NCBI RefSeq assembly: GCF_945859705.1
Contig: NC_079137.1
Span: 80,683,150 to 80,747,149 of the forward strand
Reading direction: 5' to 3'
Origin: Episyrphus balteatus
Taxonomy: Eukaryota > Arthropoda > Insecta > Diptera > Syrphidae
DNA length: 64,000 nucleotides
Below are positions 44,901 to 56,694 of this stretch, piece by piece (the first letter of the stretch is position 1; each line of letters begins with the position of its first letter). The notes beneath the pieces were generated by a model. The model was not told the DNA's origin and ran no database searches. It saw only the letters and a program-made list of their open reading frames with translations. The position numbers and the translations under genes are program-made.

Positions 44901-46944
44901 AAATTAGTTATAAGAGATATCAAAACGGTGCAAATGGGAAAACCGAGCAGGATTTTGAAACTATCATTTACATATTTATAGATTTCAAGTGTTACGAAAG
45001 TAGATGCCAAATGTTTCATGCAGCGTTTTGAAGTTCATCGTTTCAATTTAGAATCGTTTTGAAGAAGGTTAAATTTCTTAACAGTCTTAACTAGCAAATC
45101 TCAGAGCCCAAACTACAGGTGGGGGAATTCTTTTTTTAGATATCTTATTCCGGCTCCGAATCTGGTTTTCTAAGTTTAAAGTCAGATGATTTTTATAGCA
45201 AGTTAGCCTGGTTCTTTTTGAAACTAAAAATGGTTCATTTAGCAACTTCACTCCATTTCGTCTAATATGACAACACTATTGACGAACTTTCAGTGAACAA
45301 TATTCATACTTTTATCCACTTTTCAAAGTGGCATTGTTGCAGCATACTATTTCCATCGTACCACAGTTGCATTTAGCTAGCAGTTTCGTACCAATCTCAC
45401 ACGCATGATGTATTAATTGTACTAATTGCACCATTAGAAGAGTCTTACATCTGAAGTTCATTTTTTTTCTCCAATTTTTTGCATCGCAAAGTTATGGAAT
45501 AGCCTGTTGGAGAACGATAACATGACTGCATGCAATTATCGATTACCCTAGGCCTATAGAAGAGGGCTGTGTTCATAAAGTCAAATCGGTCGGTGGTGTG
45601 TCTAAAGCAATAAAGTCTTAATAACCATTTGACTATTATAGAATGATGCGATGACGGTGTTAACACAAAACTCGTTTCCACATGAGATGCCCTTAACGAG
45701 GCATATTGGCTTACTTGGATTTTTTTTTTTTTTGTTATAGTTTGCTTATGTGTGTATGTGGATGCAACAAAACAATAACTGTCATTCAGCTAGGCAGCGA
45801 TGATGTGCTGCACTGCACGTATGCATCTAAACTATGGGATGTGTAAGAGATGATAGGCAAAAAGATATTAAAATCATGCGTGAGTTGAGCTGTTGTTATG
45901 GAAAATTTTCCACACGACCAGGAAAGTTTTTTTTACTACCTTCTCTTTTGGACTAAACAATACAACAATAAAAAAAAAAATGAAGAAGAAAAAAAATCAA
46001 AACACCCATCTACCTGATCATTTGATGTTTTCTATAGGTTTTTAATTGTTGATTCGTGTTTAATCTTCTGTTCTTTTCCGTGTCATTGTAGAAAGCAAAA
46101 AAAAAAAAACTATAGAATCCGATTTTTCAGTGGATTCGAAGTCGAACCAGAACCCTGTATAACGTCCATCGCAGTATCATGTTGCTTATTGTAAACTATA
46201 CACTGCTTCTGTATTAAAAATGAAAAAAAAAAAGAAAAGACCCTAAGAGACAATGGTGCAGTATTTGATCAGTTTTTTTCTGGCTTTGCTTTCAAATGTG
46301 ACGATACAATGCAGTCATTAATCATGTGAAACAAATTTTATTTATGAAGTTTTAGAGAGATGGAAAAATCCTTAAGTGCTTGACGGCTTTGACAATGCTT
46401 GTAAATGGGGCTTAGATAGGTGGACGTGAATATCTTATACACCATACATTTTTATATAAATGACAGCAGGTAAAAGTAAGGTATCAGTACAAAGGTATTA
46501 AAAGGGAAAGAGGTTTCTTATTTTTTTTTTTTGGCAAAAAAAAAAGGCTCGATAAACGATGTTCATTGCACTCGGTTGAGTCTTTTGTTGAAAATCAGGC
46601 AATGAGATTGTCATTTTTGAAAATGGTTTTATGTCAAATGAATGATATGAAAGAGTAATGATGGTCAAGTGAAGAATTGATAGCTTATTGTCTGTGCAAT
46701 GCAATCGAGCAATATCTATACAATTTTAATGGATGTTATTGGATTTATGAGAAATATTTCGTTAACAAAAAATTGGGTAAGGCTTTCCGGATTTGTTGCC
46801 TGTACCGAAAATAGTTACAGTAATGAAAAGAAGAACTAAAAAATGAACTGCTTAGACTTTATTAAAAACGACAGAATGGAAATTAGGTCTTTTATGATTC
46901 AGATGTGTCATTTCGGGAAAACCCCTTCACGATCTCGATTCAGG
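44901..46944. other. Mostly repeat-poor non-coding stretch
   Basis: No paired ends or tandem structure recognised. Several unique-looking segments (45280-45880) have moderate GC. Short frames at 45445-45681 and 46498-46704 have no recognisable domain. Confidence 0.35.
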
Positions 46945-47350
46945 TAAAAAAAAAAATTATTGTCTGTAGAGTTGGTTTAAGGACGATAAAATTTTACTTT
47001 ATAACGTCATAAGAAAACATAAAAATGATCTAAAAATTATTTATTTGTCAACTTTCTGGTAAAAAAATGTTTAAGATAATAATTCTAATAGTAAAGTACT
47101 TAAGCTTAAGATTAAGACTTAACATATTTATATCTGTATGTTTTGTAGAAAAACAGAATAACTTTTTTAATTCAATCATAATTTACAAGTAAAAGCTAAA
47201 AAAAATACTTGTTTTTTCTTTTCTCACTATATCAATATTTTATATGAAAAGCTTACAAAAAACTACAACATTAAAAAGTTAAACATTTTTTCTAAAAACT
47301 ATATTTTTTTACAATGCGTAAAAGGTATAAAAATAATTTATTGAAAATAA

Positions 47351-49879
47351 CACTGGTTTACAAAATTAAACTTTTTTTTTGTTGCCGGAACAAAAATATA
47401 CTTTTCTGAAGGTTTTCGGTGTGCTGAACTGGAATCCGAAGTCAAAAAATTCTAGCAGCTCCCGTTTTTGAGATATTACCGTTAGAAAGTGCAGCACTTC
47501 GGACCTTATTCTTTTATATAAGGAAAATTGTTTGAGCATATTTAGTAACGGTTTTTATAAGAACTATTTACCACCTTTTTAAATCTGTTTAAATCTCTCC
47601 GATATCTTTTTTACTTCCCGAGATATCCTCATAGCCCAGTCATTTTAGTCATTTTTAAGCCCAATCTGCGGAAAAATTCCTACTGGGCTGAATTTTGGTA
47701 TACAGCTTAATGACGGCTTTGTTATGAAGATGTGAAAAATCGACATTGATATCGTGTCCGCGTTAAGAGTTATAGGGGTCAAAAGGTCACAAAAACTATT
47801 TTTTCACGACTTTCAGCAAAACGGTAAGTCTTATCAAAAAATTTTCAATGCAAGAATTGTAGACCAGATTATTATATATAAAAAGTGTCATGACACTTTT
47901 TTTCCTAAGACCCACCGTTTCTTAGGTATAACGATTCAAAAAGTTGAAGTTTAGTTGTAATCGTCATAATCCTATTCCTGAAAAAAAACTCCTAACTGAA
48001 AAGTTCCTGAAATTTCATTATTTTTTTAGCTTGAATTTCGTTCCTCAACTGTTAAGAATATGGGGAAACCAAAAAAAAATGGAAATTTTCGCCATTTTTC
48101 CGATTGAGGCCCTTCTCCCGAAACCATTTCCCTGGGAATTTTTGATTAGAATATGTCTGAAAATATACAGGGTGTGCAATAGAGAATGGACAACCCTAAA
48201 ACGGCTTATAGCTACACTTATGATTGTTCTAAAAACAAATAGAAAAAAATTCTATCGCAACCAGTTCATAAAATATGGACTTTTTTTCGTTCAGTGTATT
48301 TTAAATTTTATCATCTTATGTTTTCGTTCACTACAACCACGAATGAATGAATTTTATTTATTTCTTTTTTTTATAATTTTCTACAATAATTGGATGAGTA
48401 CATAAAAGCTTTAAAAATTTCATAGCTATTGCACATTTTCGTAAAAAAAATTTTGAAATCTGTTTTTTGATGCAAAATGTAAAAAAAGTATTTTATGAAA
48501 AATTTTAAACACCTGTGGTATAAAATAAATCTATAGAAACCTAGGTGGCCAACTTTCTTAAAAATATTCTGGTATAAGGAGAATATTTTTAAGAAAGATG
48601 GCCACCTAGGTTTCTATAGATTTATTTTATACCACAGGTGTTTAAAATTTTTCATAAAATACTTTTTTTACATTTTGCATCAAAAAACAGATTTCAAAAT
48701 TTTTTTTACGAAAATGTGCAATAGCTATGAAATTTTTAAAGCTTTTATGTACTCATCCAATTATTGTAGAAAATTATAAAAAAAAGAAATAAATAAAATT
48801 CATTAATTCGTGGTTGTAGTGAACGAAAACATAAGATGATAAAATTTAAAATACACTGAACGAAAAAAAGTCCATATTTTATGAACTGGTTGCGATAGAA
48901 CTTTTTTCTATCTGTTTTTAGAACAATCATAAGTGTAGCTATAAGCCGTTTTAGGGTTGTCCATTCTCTATTGCACACCCTGTATATTTTCAGACATATT
49001 CTAATCAAAAATTCCCAGGGAAATGGTTTCGGGAGAAGGGCCTCAATCGGAAAAATGGCGAAAATTTCCATTTTTTTTTGGTTTCCCCATATTCTTAACA
49101 GTTGAGGAACGAAATTCAAGCTAAAAAAATAATGAAATTTCAGGAACTTTTCAGTTAGGAGTTTTTTTTTCAGGAATAGGATTATGACGATTACAACTAA
49201 ACTTCAACTTTTTGAATCGTTATACCTAAGAAACGGTGGGTCTTAGGAAAAAAAGTATCATGACACTTTTTATATATAATAATCTGGTCTACAATTCTTG
49301 CATTGAAAATTTTTTGATAAGACTTATCGTTTTGCTGAAAATCATGAAAAACCAGTTTTTGTGACCTTTTGACCCCTATAACTCTTAACGCGGACACGAT
49401 ATCAATGTCGATTTTTCACATCTTCATAACAAAGCCGTCATTAAGCTGTATACCAAAATTCAGCCCAGTAGGAATTTTTCCGCAGATAAAACCTAAAATT
49501 ACTGGACTATCAGTTGTTTGATATTTTTAAAAATTTTATAATGTCATTATCTTCTTTATGATATATGAAGCCAAACCCACTGACTTCAGTTTAAGATATC
49601 TCGGGCAATACATAAGATATTGAAAAGATTTAAACAGGTATCGAAAGATGGGAAATAGTTCTTATAGAAACCGTTACTAAATATGCTCAAACAATTTTAC
49701 TTATACAATAGAATAAGGTCCGAAAAACTCAAAAAAACGTTTTTTTTGCATTTTCTAACGGTAATATCTCAAAAACGGGAGCTGCTAGAATTTTTTTGAC
49801 TTCGGATTCGAGTTCAGCACACCAAAAACCTTCAGAAAAAACCTTTTTGTTCCGGCAACAGAACCCTTGTTAACCAGTG
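47351..49879. mobile_element. CACTGG-family foldback element carrying a nested hairpin element
   Basis: Starts CACTGGTTTACAAAATTAAAC and ends CTTGTTAACCAGTG, flanked by TAA on both sides (47348-47350; 49880-49882). Excluding the nested insertion, it is about 650 bp and matches the uninterrupted copy at 19962-20594 throughout, including ATATTACCGTTAGAAA and GAGATATCCTCA. The same TAA flanks occur at the 52973 copy, supporting a TA or three-base TWA target. Confidence 0.85.
47632..49509. mobile_element. Near-perfect 1.9-kb hairpin element
   Basis: Ends TAGCCCAGTCATTTTAG and, reverse-complemented from the right, TAGTCCAGTAATTTTAG. TCA flanks both sides (47629-47631; 49510-49512), and the uninterrupted relative at 19962-20594 shows GAGATATCCTCAGTTG (its complement) with a single TCA, confirming a 3-bp target duplication. 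The two arms (about 930 bp each) are almost identical, and the loop at about 48577 is only some 9 bp. Mirror-image reading frames (47754-47954 with 49197-49397; 47944-48405 with 48745-49119) result from the palindrome. I recognise no domain in them, so I do not call genes. Confidence 0.9.
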
Positions 49880-50440
49880 TAATCATTTTTCATGAAAAAA
49901 AGTGAAAAAATCGATCTTTTATATCCTCTAACACCATTAAATCAATTTTTTTCTATGACAACCTATAATAGGTTTTATATCATGTGAAAGCTTATTATTT
50001 CACCTTTTATATGACGCTTCAATCATATTTCTACAATGCCTACAAAAAAAGTAAGAATTTTTTAAAGCCAACCATGTCGAAATTTCAAACTGAGATTCAA
50101 TATTTCCCACACTGGTGGCTGGTCATGGGCAACAGATCTTCACAGGTGTTTTGAGGTATTGCTGAAGCTATTTATAATATAAACATATTATGTTCTATAA
50201 GTTTGATAAAAAATAAAACCCTCCCAAAAATACCCCTAAAAAAGTAGGTGTTTTTCAACAATTTATACTTCAAAACGTGGAGATTAAAAAAAAATCCGTA
50301 ATTGACCCCTTATTTTTTTTTATTGACTTTTGAATGGAATTTTTCAAATTCTCAAAAAAAAATTTCCCCTAGTAACAAAGTGAAGTTTGATATATTAATT
50401 TCCATAATAAGACTTCGAAAGCAGTTCTTTCAAATTGACA

Positions 50441-52969
50441 CGAATGCCAATTTCGGTATCTAAAGTAAAAAAAAAAAAAAAATTCGGTCCAAGTCCAAGC
50501 ATTGAAAAACGAAATAGTTGCAATAAATTTGAAACTGCTATAAATCTGCTTTCTTTAAAGTGGCATAATGCTTAGTCCAAACTTTAATATTTCATTGCTT
50601 TACTAACGTCTATTACTTTACTAACGAAAAAGATAAAGGTGCCAGTAAATTGCTATCACACGTATCTTTTTCTAGTTGAATGTTTGACTAATTACCCAGT
50701 TCTAATTTGACATCACTCGAAAATAGGTACAGAAATTCATTTATCCTGAAATTTTATTTCCATCAATGTCGACAAGGTGATTAACAGGGAAATACCTTAA
50801 AAACCCATTTCAAAAAAAAGTTGCATCAAGATATTTTATCCTATTTGTCACATAAATATTCCATTTAGCAATTTAAATTATTCAAGAAAACTTCCGATAA
50901 CACACTATCCACTCCAACCAGTAACCACTTTTTCTCAAGGACATTGACAAATTAACAAAAAGCAAAAACGACAATGTCTAGTTAACCATACAAAATAACA
51001 ACAGAAATAAAAAACATTCATCTTGTAAAATAAATTTTACGATTACTTAGATATGTGTGTTCCCATATAACGTGCCATATTAAACCCGGGTTGCCATTCT
51101 ACATATTTATCTGTCATCGCTGTCATTTGCTAATGTTAAGCATTTGTTTTCCTCTTCCAAGTTCATGATTAATGTGAATTTCACCCTTTTCTTAGAACTC
51201 TCTTCGACTTTGGTTCTCATATACGACTTCTTCGTCTTTTCTTAGTTTCCAAGTGTCAAATCTACATTTGTTAAGCAAAAAAAAACATGATAAGATCATG
51301 ACAAAGTCATACTTCATGTGCTCTTAGAAAGAAAATGTATAAGAAAAGCCCCAATTTGAATAAATTTATTTAATTCAAACCAAAATTCTTTATAAATTTT
51401 TTTTTTTATTCTCAACAAAATGTCGTAAATCTATAAAAACTCTGCTTCACGTACAATATTGCCTATAAGCAAAACATATGGATGTGGATATATGGAACAA
51501 ACAAACAATAACAAATCCTCACGCACTAAAGATTGGAAGGGGTAGAGGAGGAAAGGGGTTTTTTCCACCCCCACTCAACTAAATGAAATTTAGCCTTTAT
51601 CAGAAAAAAAGAACCATTCGGACCAAATGTGAGGCAAAAAAAAAAAATACAAAATATTACAAAACATTTACAAACAACATTTCAAAAAGGCCATAAATTA
51701 TGTGTGCACATGAATAAAGTAAGAAAAAAAAAAGCTAAAAAAACAAAACATCAGAATCTTCTGTTGAAATGATGACGACCACGAGACGGGCCGAAAGATC
51801 CCCAGAGCAAATCCATAAGATACAAAAGTATCTACGCACGTACATTTAACAACTTGAAGCTAAAAACTCATTTCATTAGTAATTTTATGTTCTTTAATAG
51901 TTTCGGACAATATGGAAGATTGGAAGAATATTGTATACGTTTGGAGCAGTTCTATAGAGCTCTGTATGTCTCCTCGACTGCGATCTTTGTTTACGCGTTG
52001 AGAGAGCCCTCGAACTATATTCAAGTCGAGTCGAGGAGGGAACCATATGTAAATAATGTTGACTTTTTATTTTATCGCCCAGATGCGATGTAATCAAAGC
52101 AAATACAAAGTTAGCCAGCCATCAGGCGAGATATTCAAAGAGGAACAATGTAGTTTCTTTGTTTGTTGGACTAAACGCGGTGAAGCAACCTTCATCAGAG
52201 AAGCCCCCCTTCAGTGTTTTTACAACTCACAATGTAATATGTAGGTAGCCTGATGATTATAATATTGATGAAGATGAGATTGTTTGAACTTGGATGATGA
52301 TTGAATGGATTCAGAGTGAATACTCAAGAAATGAATTACCTTTAGTAAATTTTTAAGACTTGTTTAAAATTTTTAAAAAATCCTATTAATTTACAAAATA
52401 AAGTGCAGATTTTTAGAAATATTTAATTACAATTTGAAGCATTCAATAAAATAGTTAAAGACAAAATGAAATTATGGATATGTTTGACTTGAAACCATTC
52501 AGATCCATTTACAATACAAGGCACCCTATATGCACACGTTTTTAACATAAGTTTTTAATGGTCTCATGAGTTACTGTCGAATTGGCGATGAACACTATTT
52601 TTAAGGCGATCAATTTAATATCGAAGCTGATAAGGGAAGATGGCCTAGAATGCCCCCGGAAAATATCCCATATTTCAAAAAAATAAAATTCAAGCTTAAA
52701 AATTGTATACTTTTCACAGTTTAATCAATAACTCTCACATTTTTTGCTTTGAAAGTTGAAAAAGTTCAAAAAAAATTTTAGGTCCGAGTTCATTTTCCAT
52801 TTACTTGAAAAAAATTGCGCTAAATCTATCTCCAGACTTTTCTGTGAGCTATTCAAAATCTTGTTCTTGTTGGTTTTCCGTCTCTTTAATGAATTTTTTG
52901 GAACTCCGAATGTTTTGAACCCTGTTTTCTAGCATAGTTCTCTTTTTGGACGACATCAAGGGCTTTTGA
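50441..52969. other. Mostly repeat-poor non-coding stretch
   Basis: No paired ends, arrays or genes with domain support. The segment 51770-52260 has moderate GC and unique-looking sequence; small frames there on both strands (51854-52244) show no recognisable family. Confidence 0.35.
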
Positions 52970-52972
52970 TAA

Positions 52973-54152
52973 CACTGGTCAACAAAGTTTATGCCACAAG
53001 AATCAGAATAGGTATATTTTTCTGAAGGTTTGAGGGTTGGTGAACTCTAATCAGAAAAATTCTATTAGGTTCCGTTCCTGAAATATTACCGTTAAGAAAA
53101 GCAAAATAAAGGTTTTTTTTTATAAGGGTAGTACACCAAAAAAAATTGATAATAACCGCTATTTTGATATTTTTATCATATCATTTTGACATTTTTTAAT
53201 TTTAGGTGGATCGTGATAATTTCACTTTGACAATTAAAATATCAATGTTGACTAGATTTTACGTTTAAGTTTATTATAATGAAAGATATTTCTTTCTTTT
53301 TCTTTTTTATTATTTTTATTATTTTAAGTATTTTCTTTCTTTTTTCAAAACATTACTGAAAGTGAATATTCTTTACAAAATAGTGGTGATATTATTTTTT
53401 TCTCCCAAACTATGTGAAGTAAAATCTTATTGCCGATCAAATTTTCTCAGTAAATCATACATTTTACTTCGAAAAAACACAAAGCGCCTTGAAATTAGTA
53501 CACATTTAGAATTTTTTATTTAATATTTTTCAATAATTTGGAATGAGAAATTGATATGAAAAAATGATAATAAAATATCAAAAAAAATTTCCAAAATGTG
53601 ACATTTAAATATCATCCTGATAATAAAAATATTGTTTTAACATTTTAAATATCATAAAACACATTTAATAGAGCATTTTTGGCTGATAGTTAAAAAAATG
53701 TTAAATTGATATTGGTTTTTTTTTTGGTGTATTAAGAACAAAGGATACTTCTGATTTCGGATTCGAGTTCACCAACCCTCAATACAGAAATATATATATA
53801 TTTTTTTTTTTTTTCAAAAATCTGGTTGACCAATGACTTAAAATTTAGATAAAGTTAAGTTTGTTTTTGGCTTATTAACTTAAAATTATCTCGTGCAATT
53901 AAGGAGATATCAGAAAGATTTAAACAGTTTTTGGAAGAACATAATAAGTTCTCATAGGCACTCTTACAAATTTGTTTGTTATGAATAACCTCACATAAAA
54001 ATATAGACTCGAAAACGGGCAAAATTACGTTTTTTAACATTTTATAATGGTAATGTTTCAAAAACTAAGGATAATGAAACGTTTCTGACTTCAGATTCGA
54101 GTTCAGCACTCCAAAAACAAAACAAAAAAAAGTTCAATTTTGTTGACCAGTG
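52973..54152. mobile_element. CACTGG-family element with a nested TA-flanked MITE
   Basis: Left end CACTGGTCAACAAAG, right end TTTTGTTGACCAGTG, flanked by TAA on both sides (52970-52972; 54153-54155). Internal family segments include ATATTACCGTTAAG (53087) and GATTCGAGTTCACCAACC (53760). A second element at 53134-53729 interrupts it. Confidence 0.8.
53134..53729. mobile_element. TA-flanked MITE with CACCAAAAAAAA ends, nested
   Basis: Left end CACCAAAAAAAATTGATA and right end, reverse-complemented, CACCAAAAAAAAAACC then AATATCAATTTAAC. TA lies on both sides (53132-53133; 53730-53731). The interior is AT-rich with many ATATCA/TGATAT words and no coding sequence. Low-complexity ends make the family call weak. 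Confidence 0.6.
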
Positions 54153-54449
54153 TAATGCGTGTCGTCAGGTGTTTACTATTTTCACTATGAATGGAACACA
54201 TCATTTTGCCATTTTTGTATACAATTTTGAATACCAAAAAATCTGAAATATGTCTACCTATATATCAAAATATTTATTTATCACAGACAGTTTGTACAGT
54301 CTAATTTCAAATTTATTCACAAAATCTTCTGTTTGATTCTACGATTTCTAGAAAGTGGGCCATTTTACCTTCGTGGGCCATTTTAGGCCACTTTTCCCTA
54401 TTTAATTCATGGCGAGTAATTCTTTCACGACACAAAGAAATAATATGAA

Positions 54450-54893
54450 CACTGAGGGAAAAACCGCAACGTAAAATGTAATATGTTCAACGTTGATTTA
54501 ATTTGAAAAAAACTAACATGAAATATCTTAAAATTAAAATTGAAACACGTAAAATTTTTTTTTTATTTTTGTCGGACTTCAGCTTTTGTTGCATTTTATC
54601 ACTCTTATTTTCAACAGTGAGATAGAACGTTGGTAAAGCATTCGCCAAGTAACCCAAGAGTTGTAGGTTCGATCCCCAGCGGCTGCCCTTTTCTTCTTTT
54701 TTTTCAATAAATTGATGCTTTTTTTTAAAGTTGAAACAACTTTCAATTAAAGATGTTTTATAACGGTAAACCACTTTAAACTAACGATGTTCTACTTTGA
54801 TTTTAAAATTTTCGTCTTCAACGCAAAATCATTCCGAAAAATAGTTGAATGAACGTGGTTTCCGTTGATTTTAAGTTGTTTTTTCCCTCAGTG
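54450..54893. mobile_element. MITE with tRNA-like core, copy 1
   Basis: Ends CACTGAGGGAAAAACCGCAA and, reverse-complemented, CACTGAGGGAAAAAACAACT, followed by AAAAT. The right flank is TA, the left AA. Midway lies a plus-strand tRNA-like segment (54618-54686). Together with the copy at 63018-63395, which shares both ends and the core, it defines a family in which the tRNA-like sequence is part of the element. No protein-coding capacity. Confidence 0.8.
54618..54686 (+). other. tRNA-like segment with A-box and B-box remnants (MITE copy 1)
   Basis: A-box-like TAGAACGTTGG (54623-54633) and a perfect B box GGTTCGATCCC (54666-54676), start-to-start distance 43 bp, a normal spacing in tRNA genes. 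The downstream CCAGCGGCTGC matches the other copy. The D and T stems do not pair fully, so it is unlikely to be a working tRNA. It could still recruit Pol III as SINE promoters do. Confidence 0.55.
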
Positions 54894-56543
54894 TATATGC
54901 AATAAAAATTAAAAAAAAAAAAACTCCTTTTCTTTAATTGGACTATTAGCACGTAACAAATTGAGTTATAAACGACAAATTGCAGACAGAAATAATTTCA
55001 ATTCAATTTATTGACGTAGGTTATATTTTACTTAATTTTAATAAGGTTATCTTTTGTCTTAACTATACCAAATGATGGTTAAATTTACAAGGCCTATATT
55101 ATTATTATCATTGCTTCTTAAACTGTTAATAAAAAATTTAAAAAACTGAGCCATGATTAAGTAAATTTTCCAAAGACACATTTGATCATTATTTTTGAAT
55201 CTTTCAATTCGAAAATCCCTAAAGCTTAAACATAACATAAAAAATAAAATATATTATCAACCCATCATACCTATGCTATATTGCCAGCAACTTCATTGTT
55301 AATTTTCACATTATTTCTGGCTGCATCAGCATAATTCCCATTTTTAATCTTTTTTATTCATTACGAAAAAACTCAGAAACTGAAAAAAAAAACAAATAAA
55401 TATTCTTCATGATTAAAAGTTGCATTTTAATAACCAATTTTTATAATCTACGCTCAAGAATTAAAAATTGTATTTAAATTTTGTTTCCATATAGACTTTG
55501 GTTTTCATTCAGTTTTGGTAGCAATGTATGAATGGTGGTTGGTGGAAGGTGGGAAGTTTTTTTTTTTTTTAATCCAACATTTAAAAAAAAACCTACCCAC
55601 TGACAATGCGTTCACATTAACTCCGAGGTTATTTGTGTTGTGTGTGTGTTTTTTTATATAAATTTTTATTTTCAATTTTTTTTTTTTCTGTGTGTTAATT
55701 TTTTCTCTCTGCATCTGCAGCCTCCATATATTTCAGCGGATAAAAGGATTGGCATGGCCTCATTTTAATTGACAGCCTTAAATTAATCATGTCCCATCAA
55801 AATGTATTATCTCGCCGCCCGTTCGGCTGTATTTTGTTGTCCGCCCTGCAGCAGTTTTTTTTTTTCATTTCACCACCATCACCACCGCCAGTATTACCGC
55901 CCACCAAAACTTGCATACAATGCGAGAGAGGCTCCAGCTCCACTTATTAATTCCCAACTGTCGCCTGTCCGCTAATTAATAAAGGCTAAAGCGATCAATA
56001 GAGCTCTTTTTCTCTATATTTTTATCTATCAGATTGTGTATCTATGAATTCGATTGCGGGTGTGTTTGTGTTTTGTATTTTTGTGTATCAATTCATGCGA
56101 ATGCATACAAATTTACTGTGTAACTAGATCCAGTAATTTTTTTTTTTTTTTTTTGATATAACAACCCTTGTATTGATGAGGGAAAAATGTTTGCATTTTC
56201 GCAACTTATCAAAGCCATTTGGGCATTCATAAGGGTGTGTAAGTGGGTTGAATGTAAAAAATTAAGTTCCATAAAATCGAATTAAAAAAAATAAAACATT
56301 TACGTTGATGGATTATAAAAAAAAAAAAATTGCGGATACATCGTAAATACGATTACGTTCGTAAAGTATTGTTCTATGGCATTAAATTTTATGTTTTATT
56401 TTTTTTTGCAACCCTCCAAGCAACTTTCCTGATTGGACTCTACATCTACATCCATGGTTGCCACTTATTTTATTTTGATTTTCTTATAATCAATAGATGA
56501 AACGTGAAAGTCAAGCTGTCAAAACAGAAAGTATTTTATTAGA
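54894..56543. other. Non-coding stretch; candidate host regulatory island at 55.70-56.00 kb
   Basis: The part 55700-56000 is repeat-poor and relatively GC-rich, with CTCGCCGCCCGTTCGGCTG (55811), GTCCGCCCTGCAGCAG, and homeodomain-type cores (TTAAATTAATCATG near 55780 and CTAATTAATAAAGG near 55972). No reading frame fits. The rest is AT-rich with no recognised structure. Confidence 0.35.
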
Positions 56544-56688
56544 GACAGTAAAATGAGTAATTGGTCCCAAAAACCCAATGATTCATTTTATTTTTGGTTT
56601 TGATGACAAATTTAACGTTTGTACATAAGTTCTTAGACGTTTTACACGAATCATTGGCTTTTTGGGACCAATTACAGATTTTACTGTC
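56544..56688. repeat. Small hairpin, about 40-bp arms
   Basis: GACAGTAAAATGAGTAATTG, GTCCCAAAAACCCAATGATTC (56544-56584) is mirrored by GAATCATTGGCTTTTTGGGA, CCAATTACAGATTTTACTGTC (56648-56688) with few mismatches. It abuts the tandem repeat that follows and may be one of its ends or an independent MITE. Confidence 0.7.
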
Positions 56689-56694
56689 TTCGAA

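Larger units (their letters stand above)
46945..50440 (+). repeat. Long AT-rich dispersed repeat, copy C, split by an insertion
   Basis: The left part (46945-47347) begins with GTCTGTAGAGTTGGTTTAAGG, as in copy A (3940), and runs through AACGTCATAAGAAAAC to AAAAATAATTTATTGAAAA. The right part resumes at 49883 with ATCATTTTTCATGAAAAAAA, corresponding to 4240 in copy A, and continues through ATATGACGCTTCAATCATAT and CTTCACAGGTGTTTTGAGG to the AATACCCCTAAAAAAGTAGG segment at 50229. The intervening 2.5 kb is a CACTGG-family element. Confidence 0.75.

Noticed and set aside
47754..49397. Mirror-image reading frames of 66-153 residues in the hairpin element
   Set aside because: They occur twice because of the palindrome; no recognisable motif, start context or codon pattern, so not called as genes.
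54618..54686. Functional tRNA genes at 54.6, 63.2 and 40.6 kb
   Set aside because: D- and T-stem pairing fails or upstream half is absent; two lie inside MITEs. Described as tRNA-like only.
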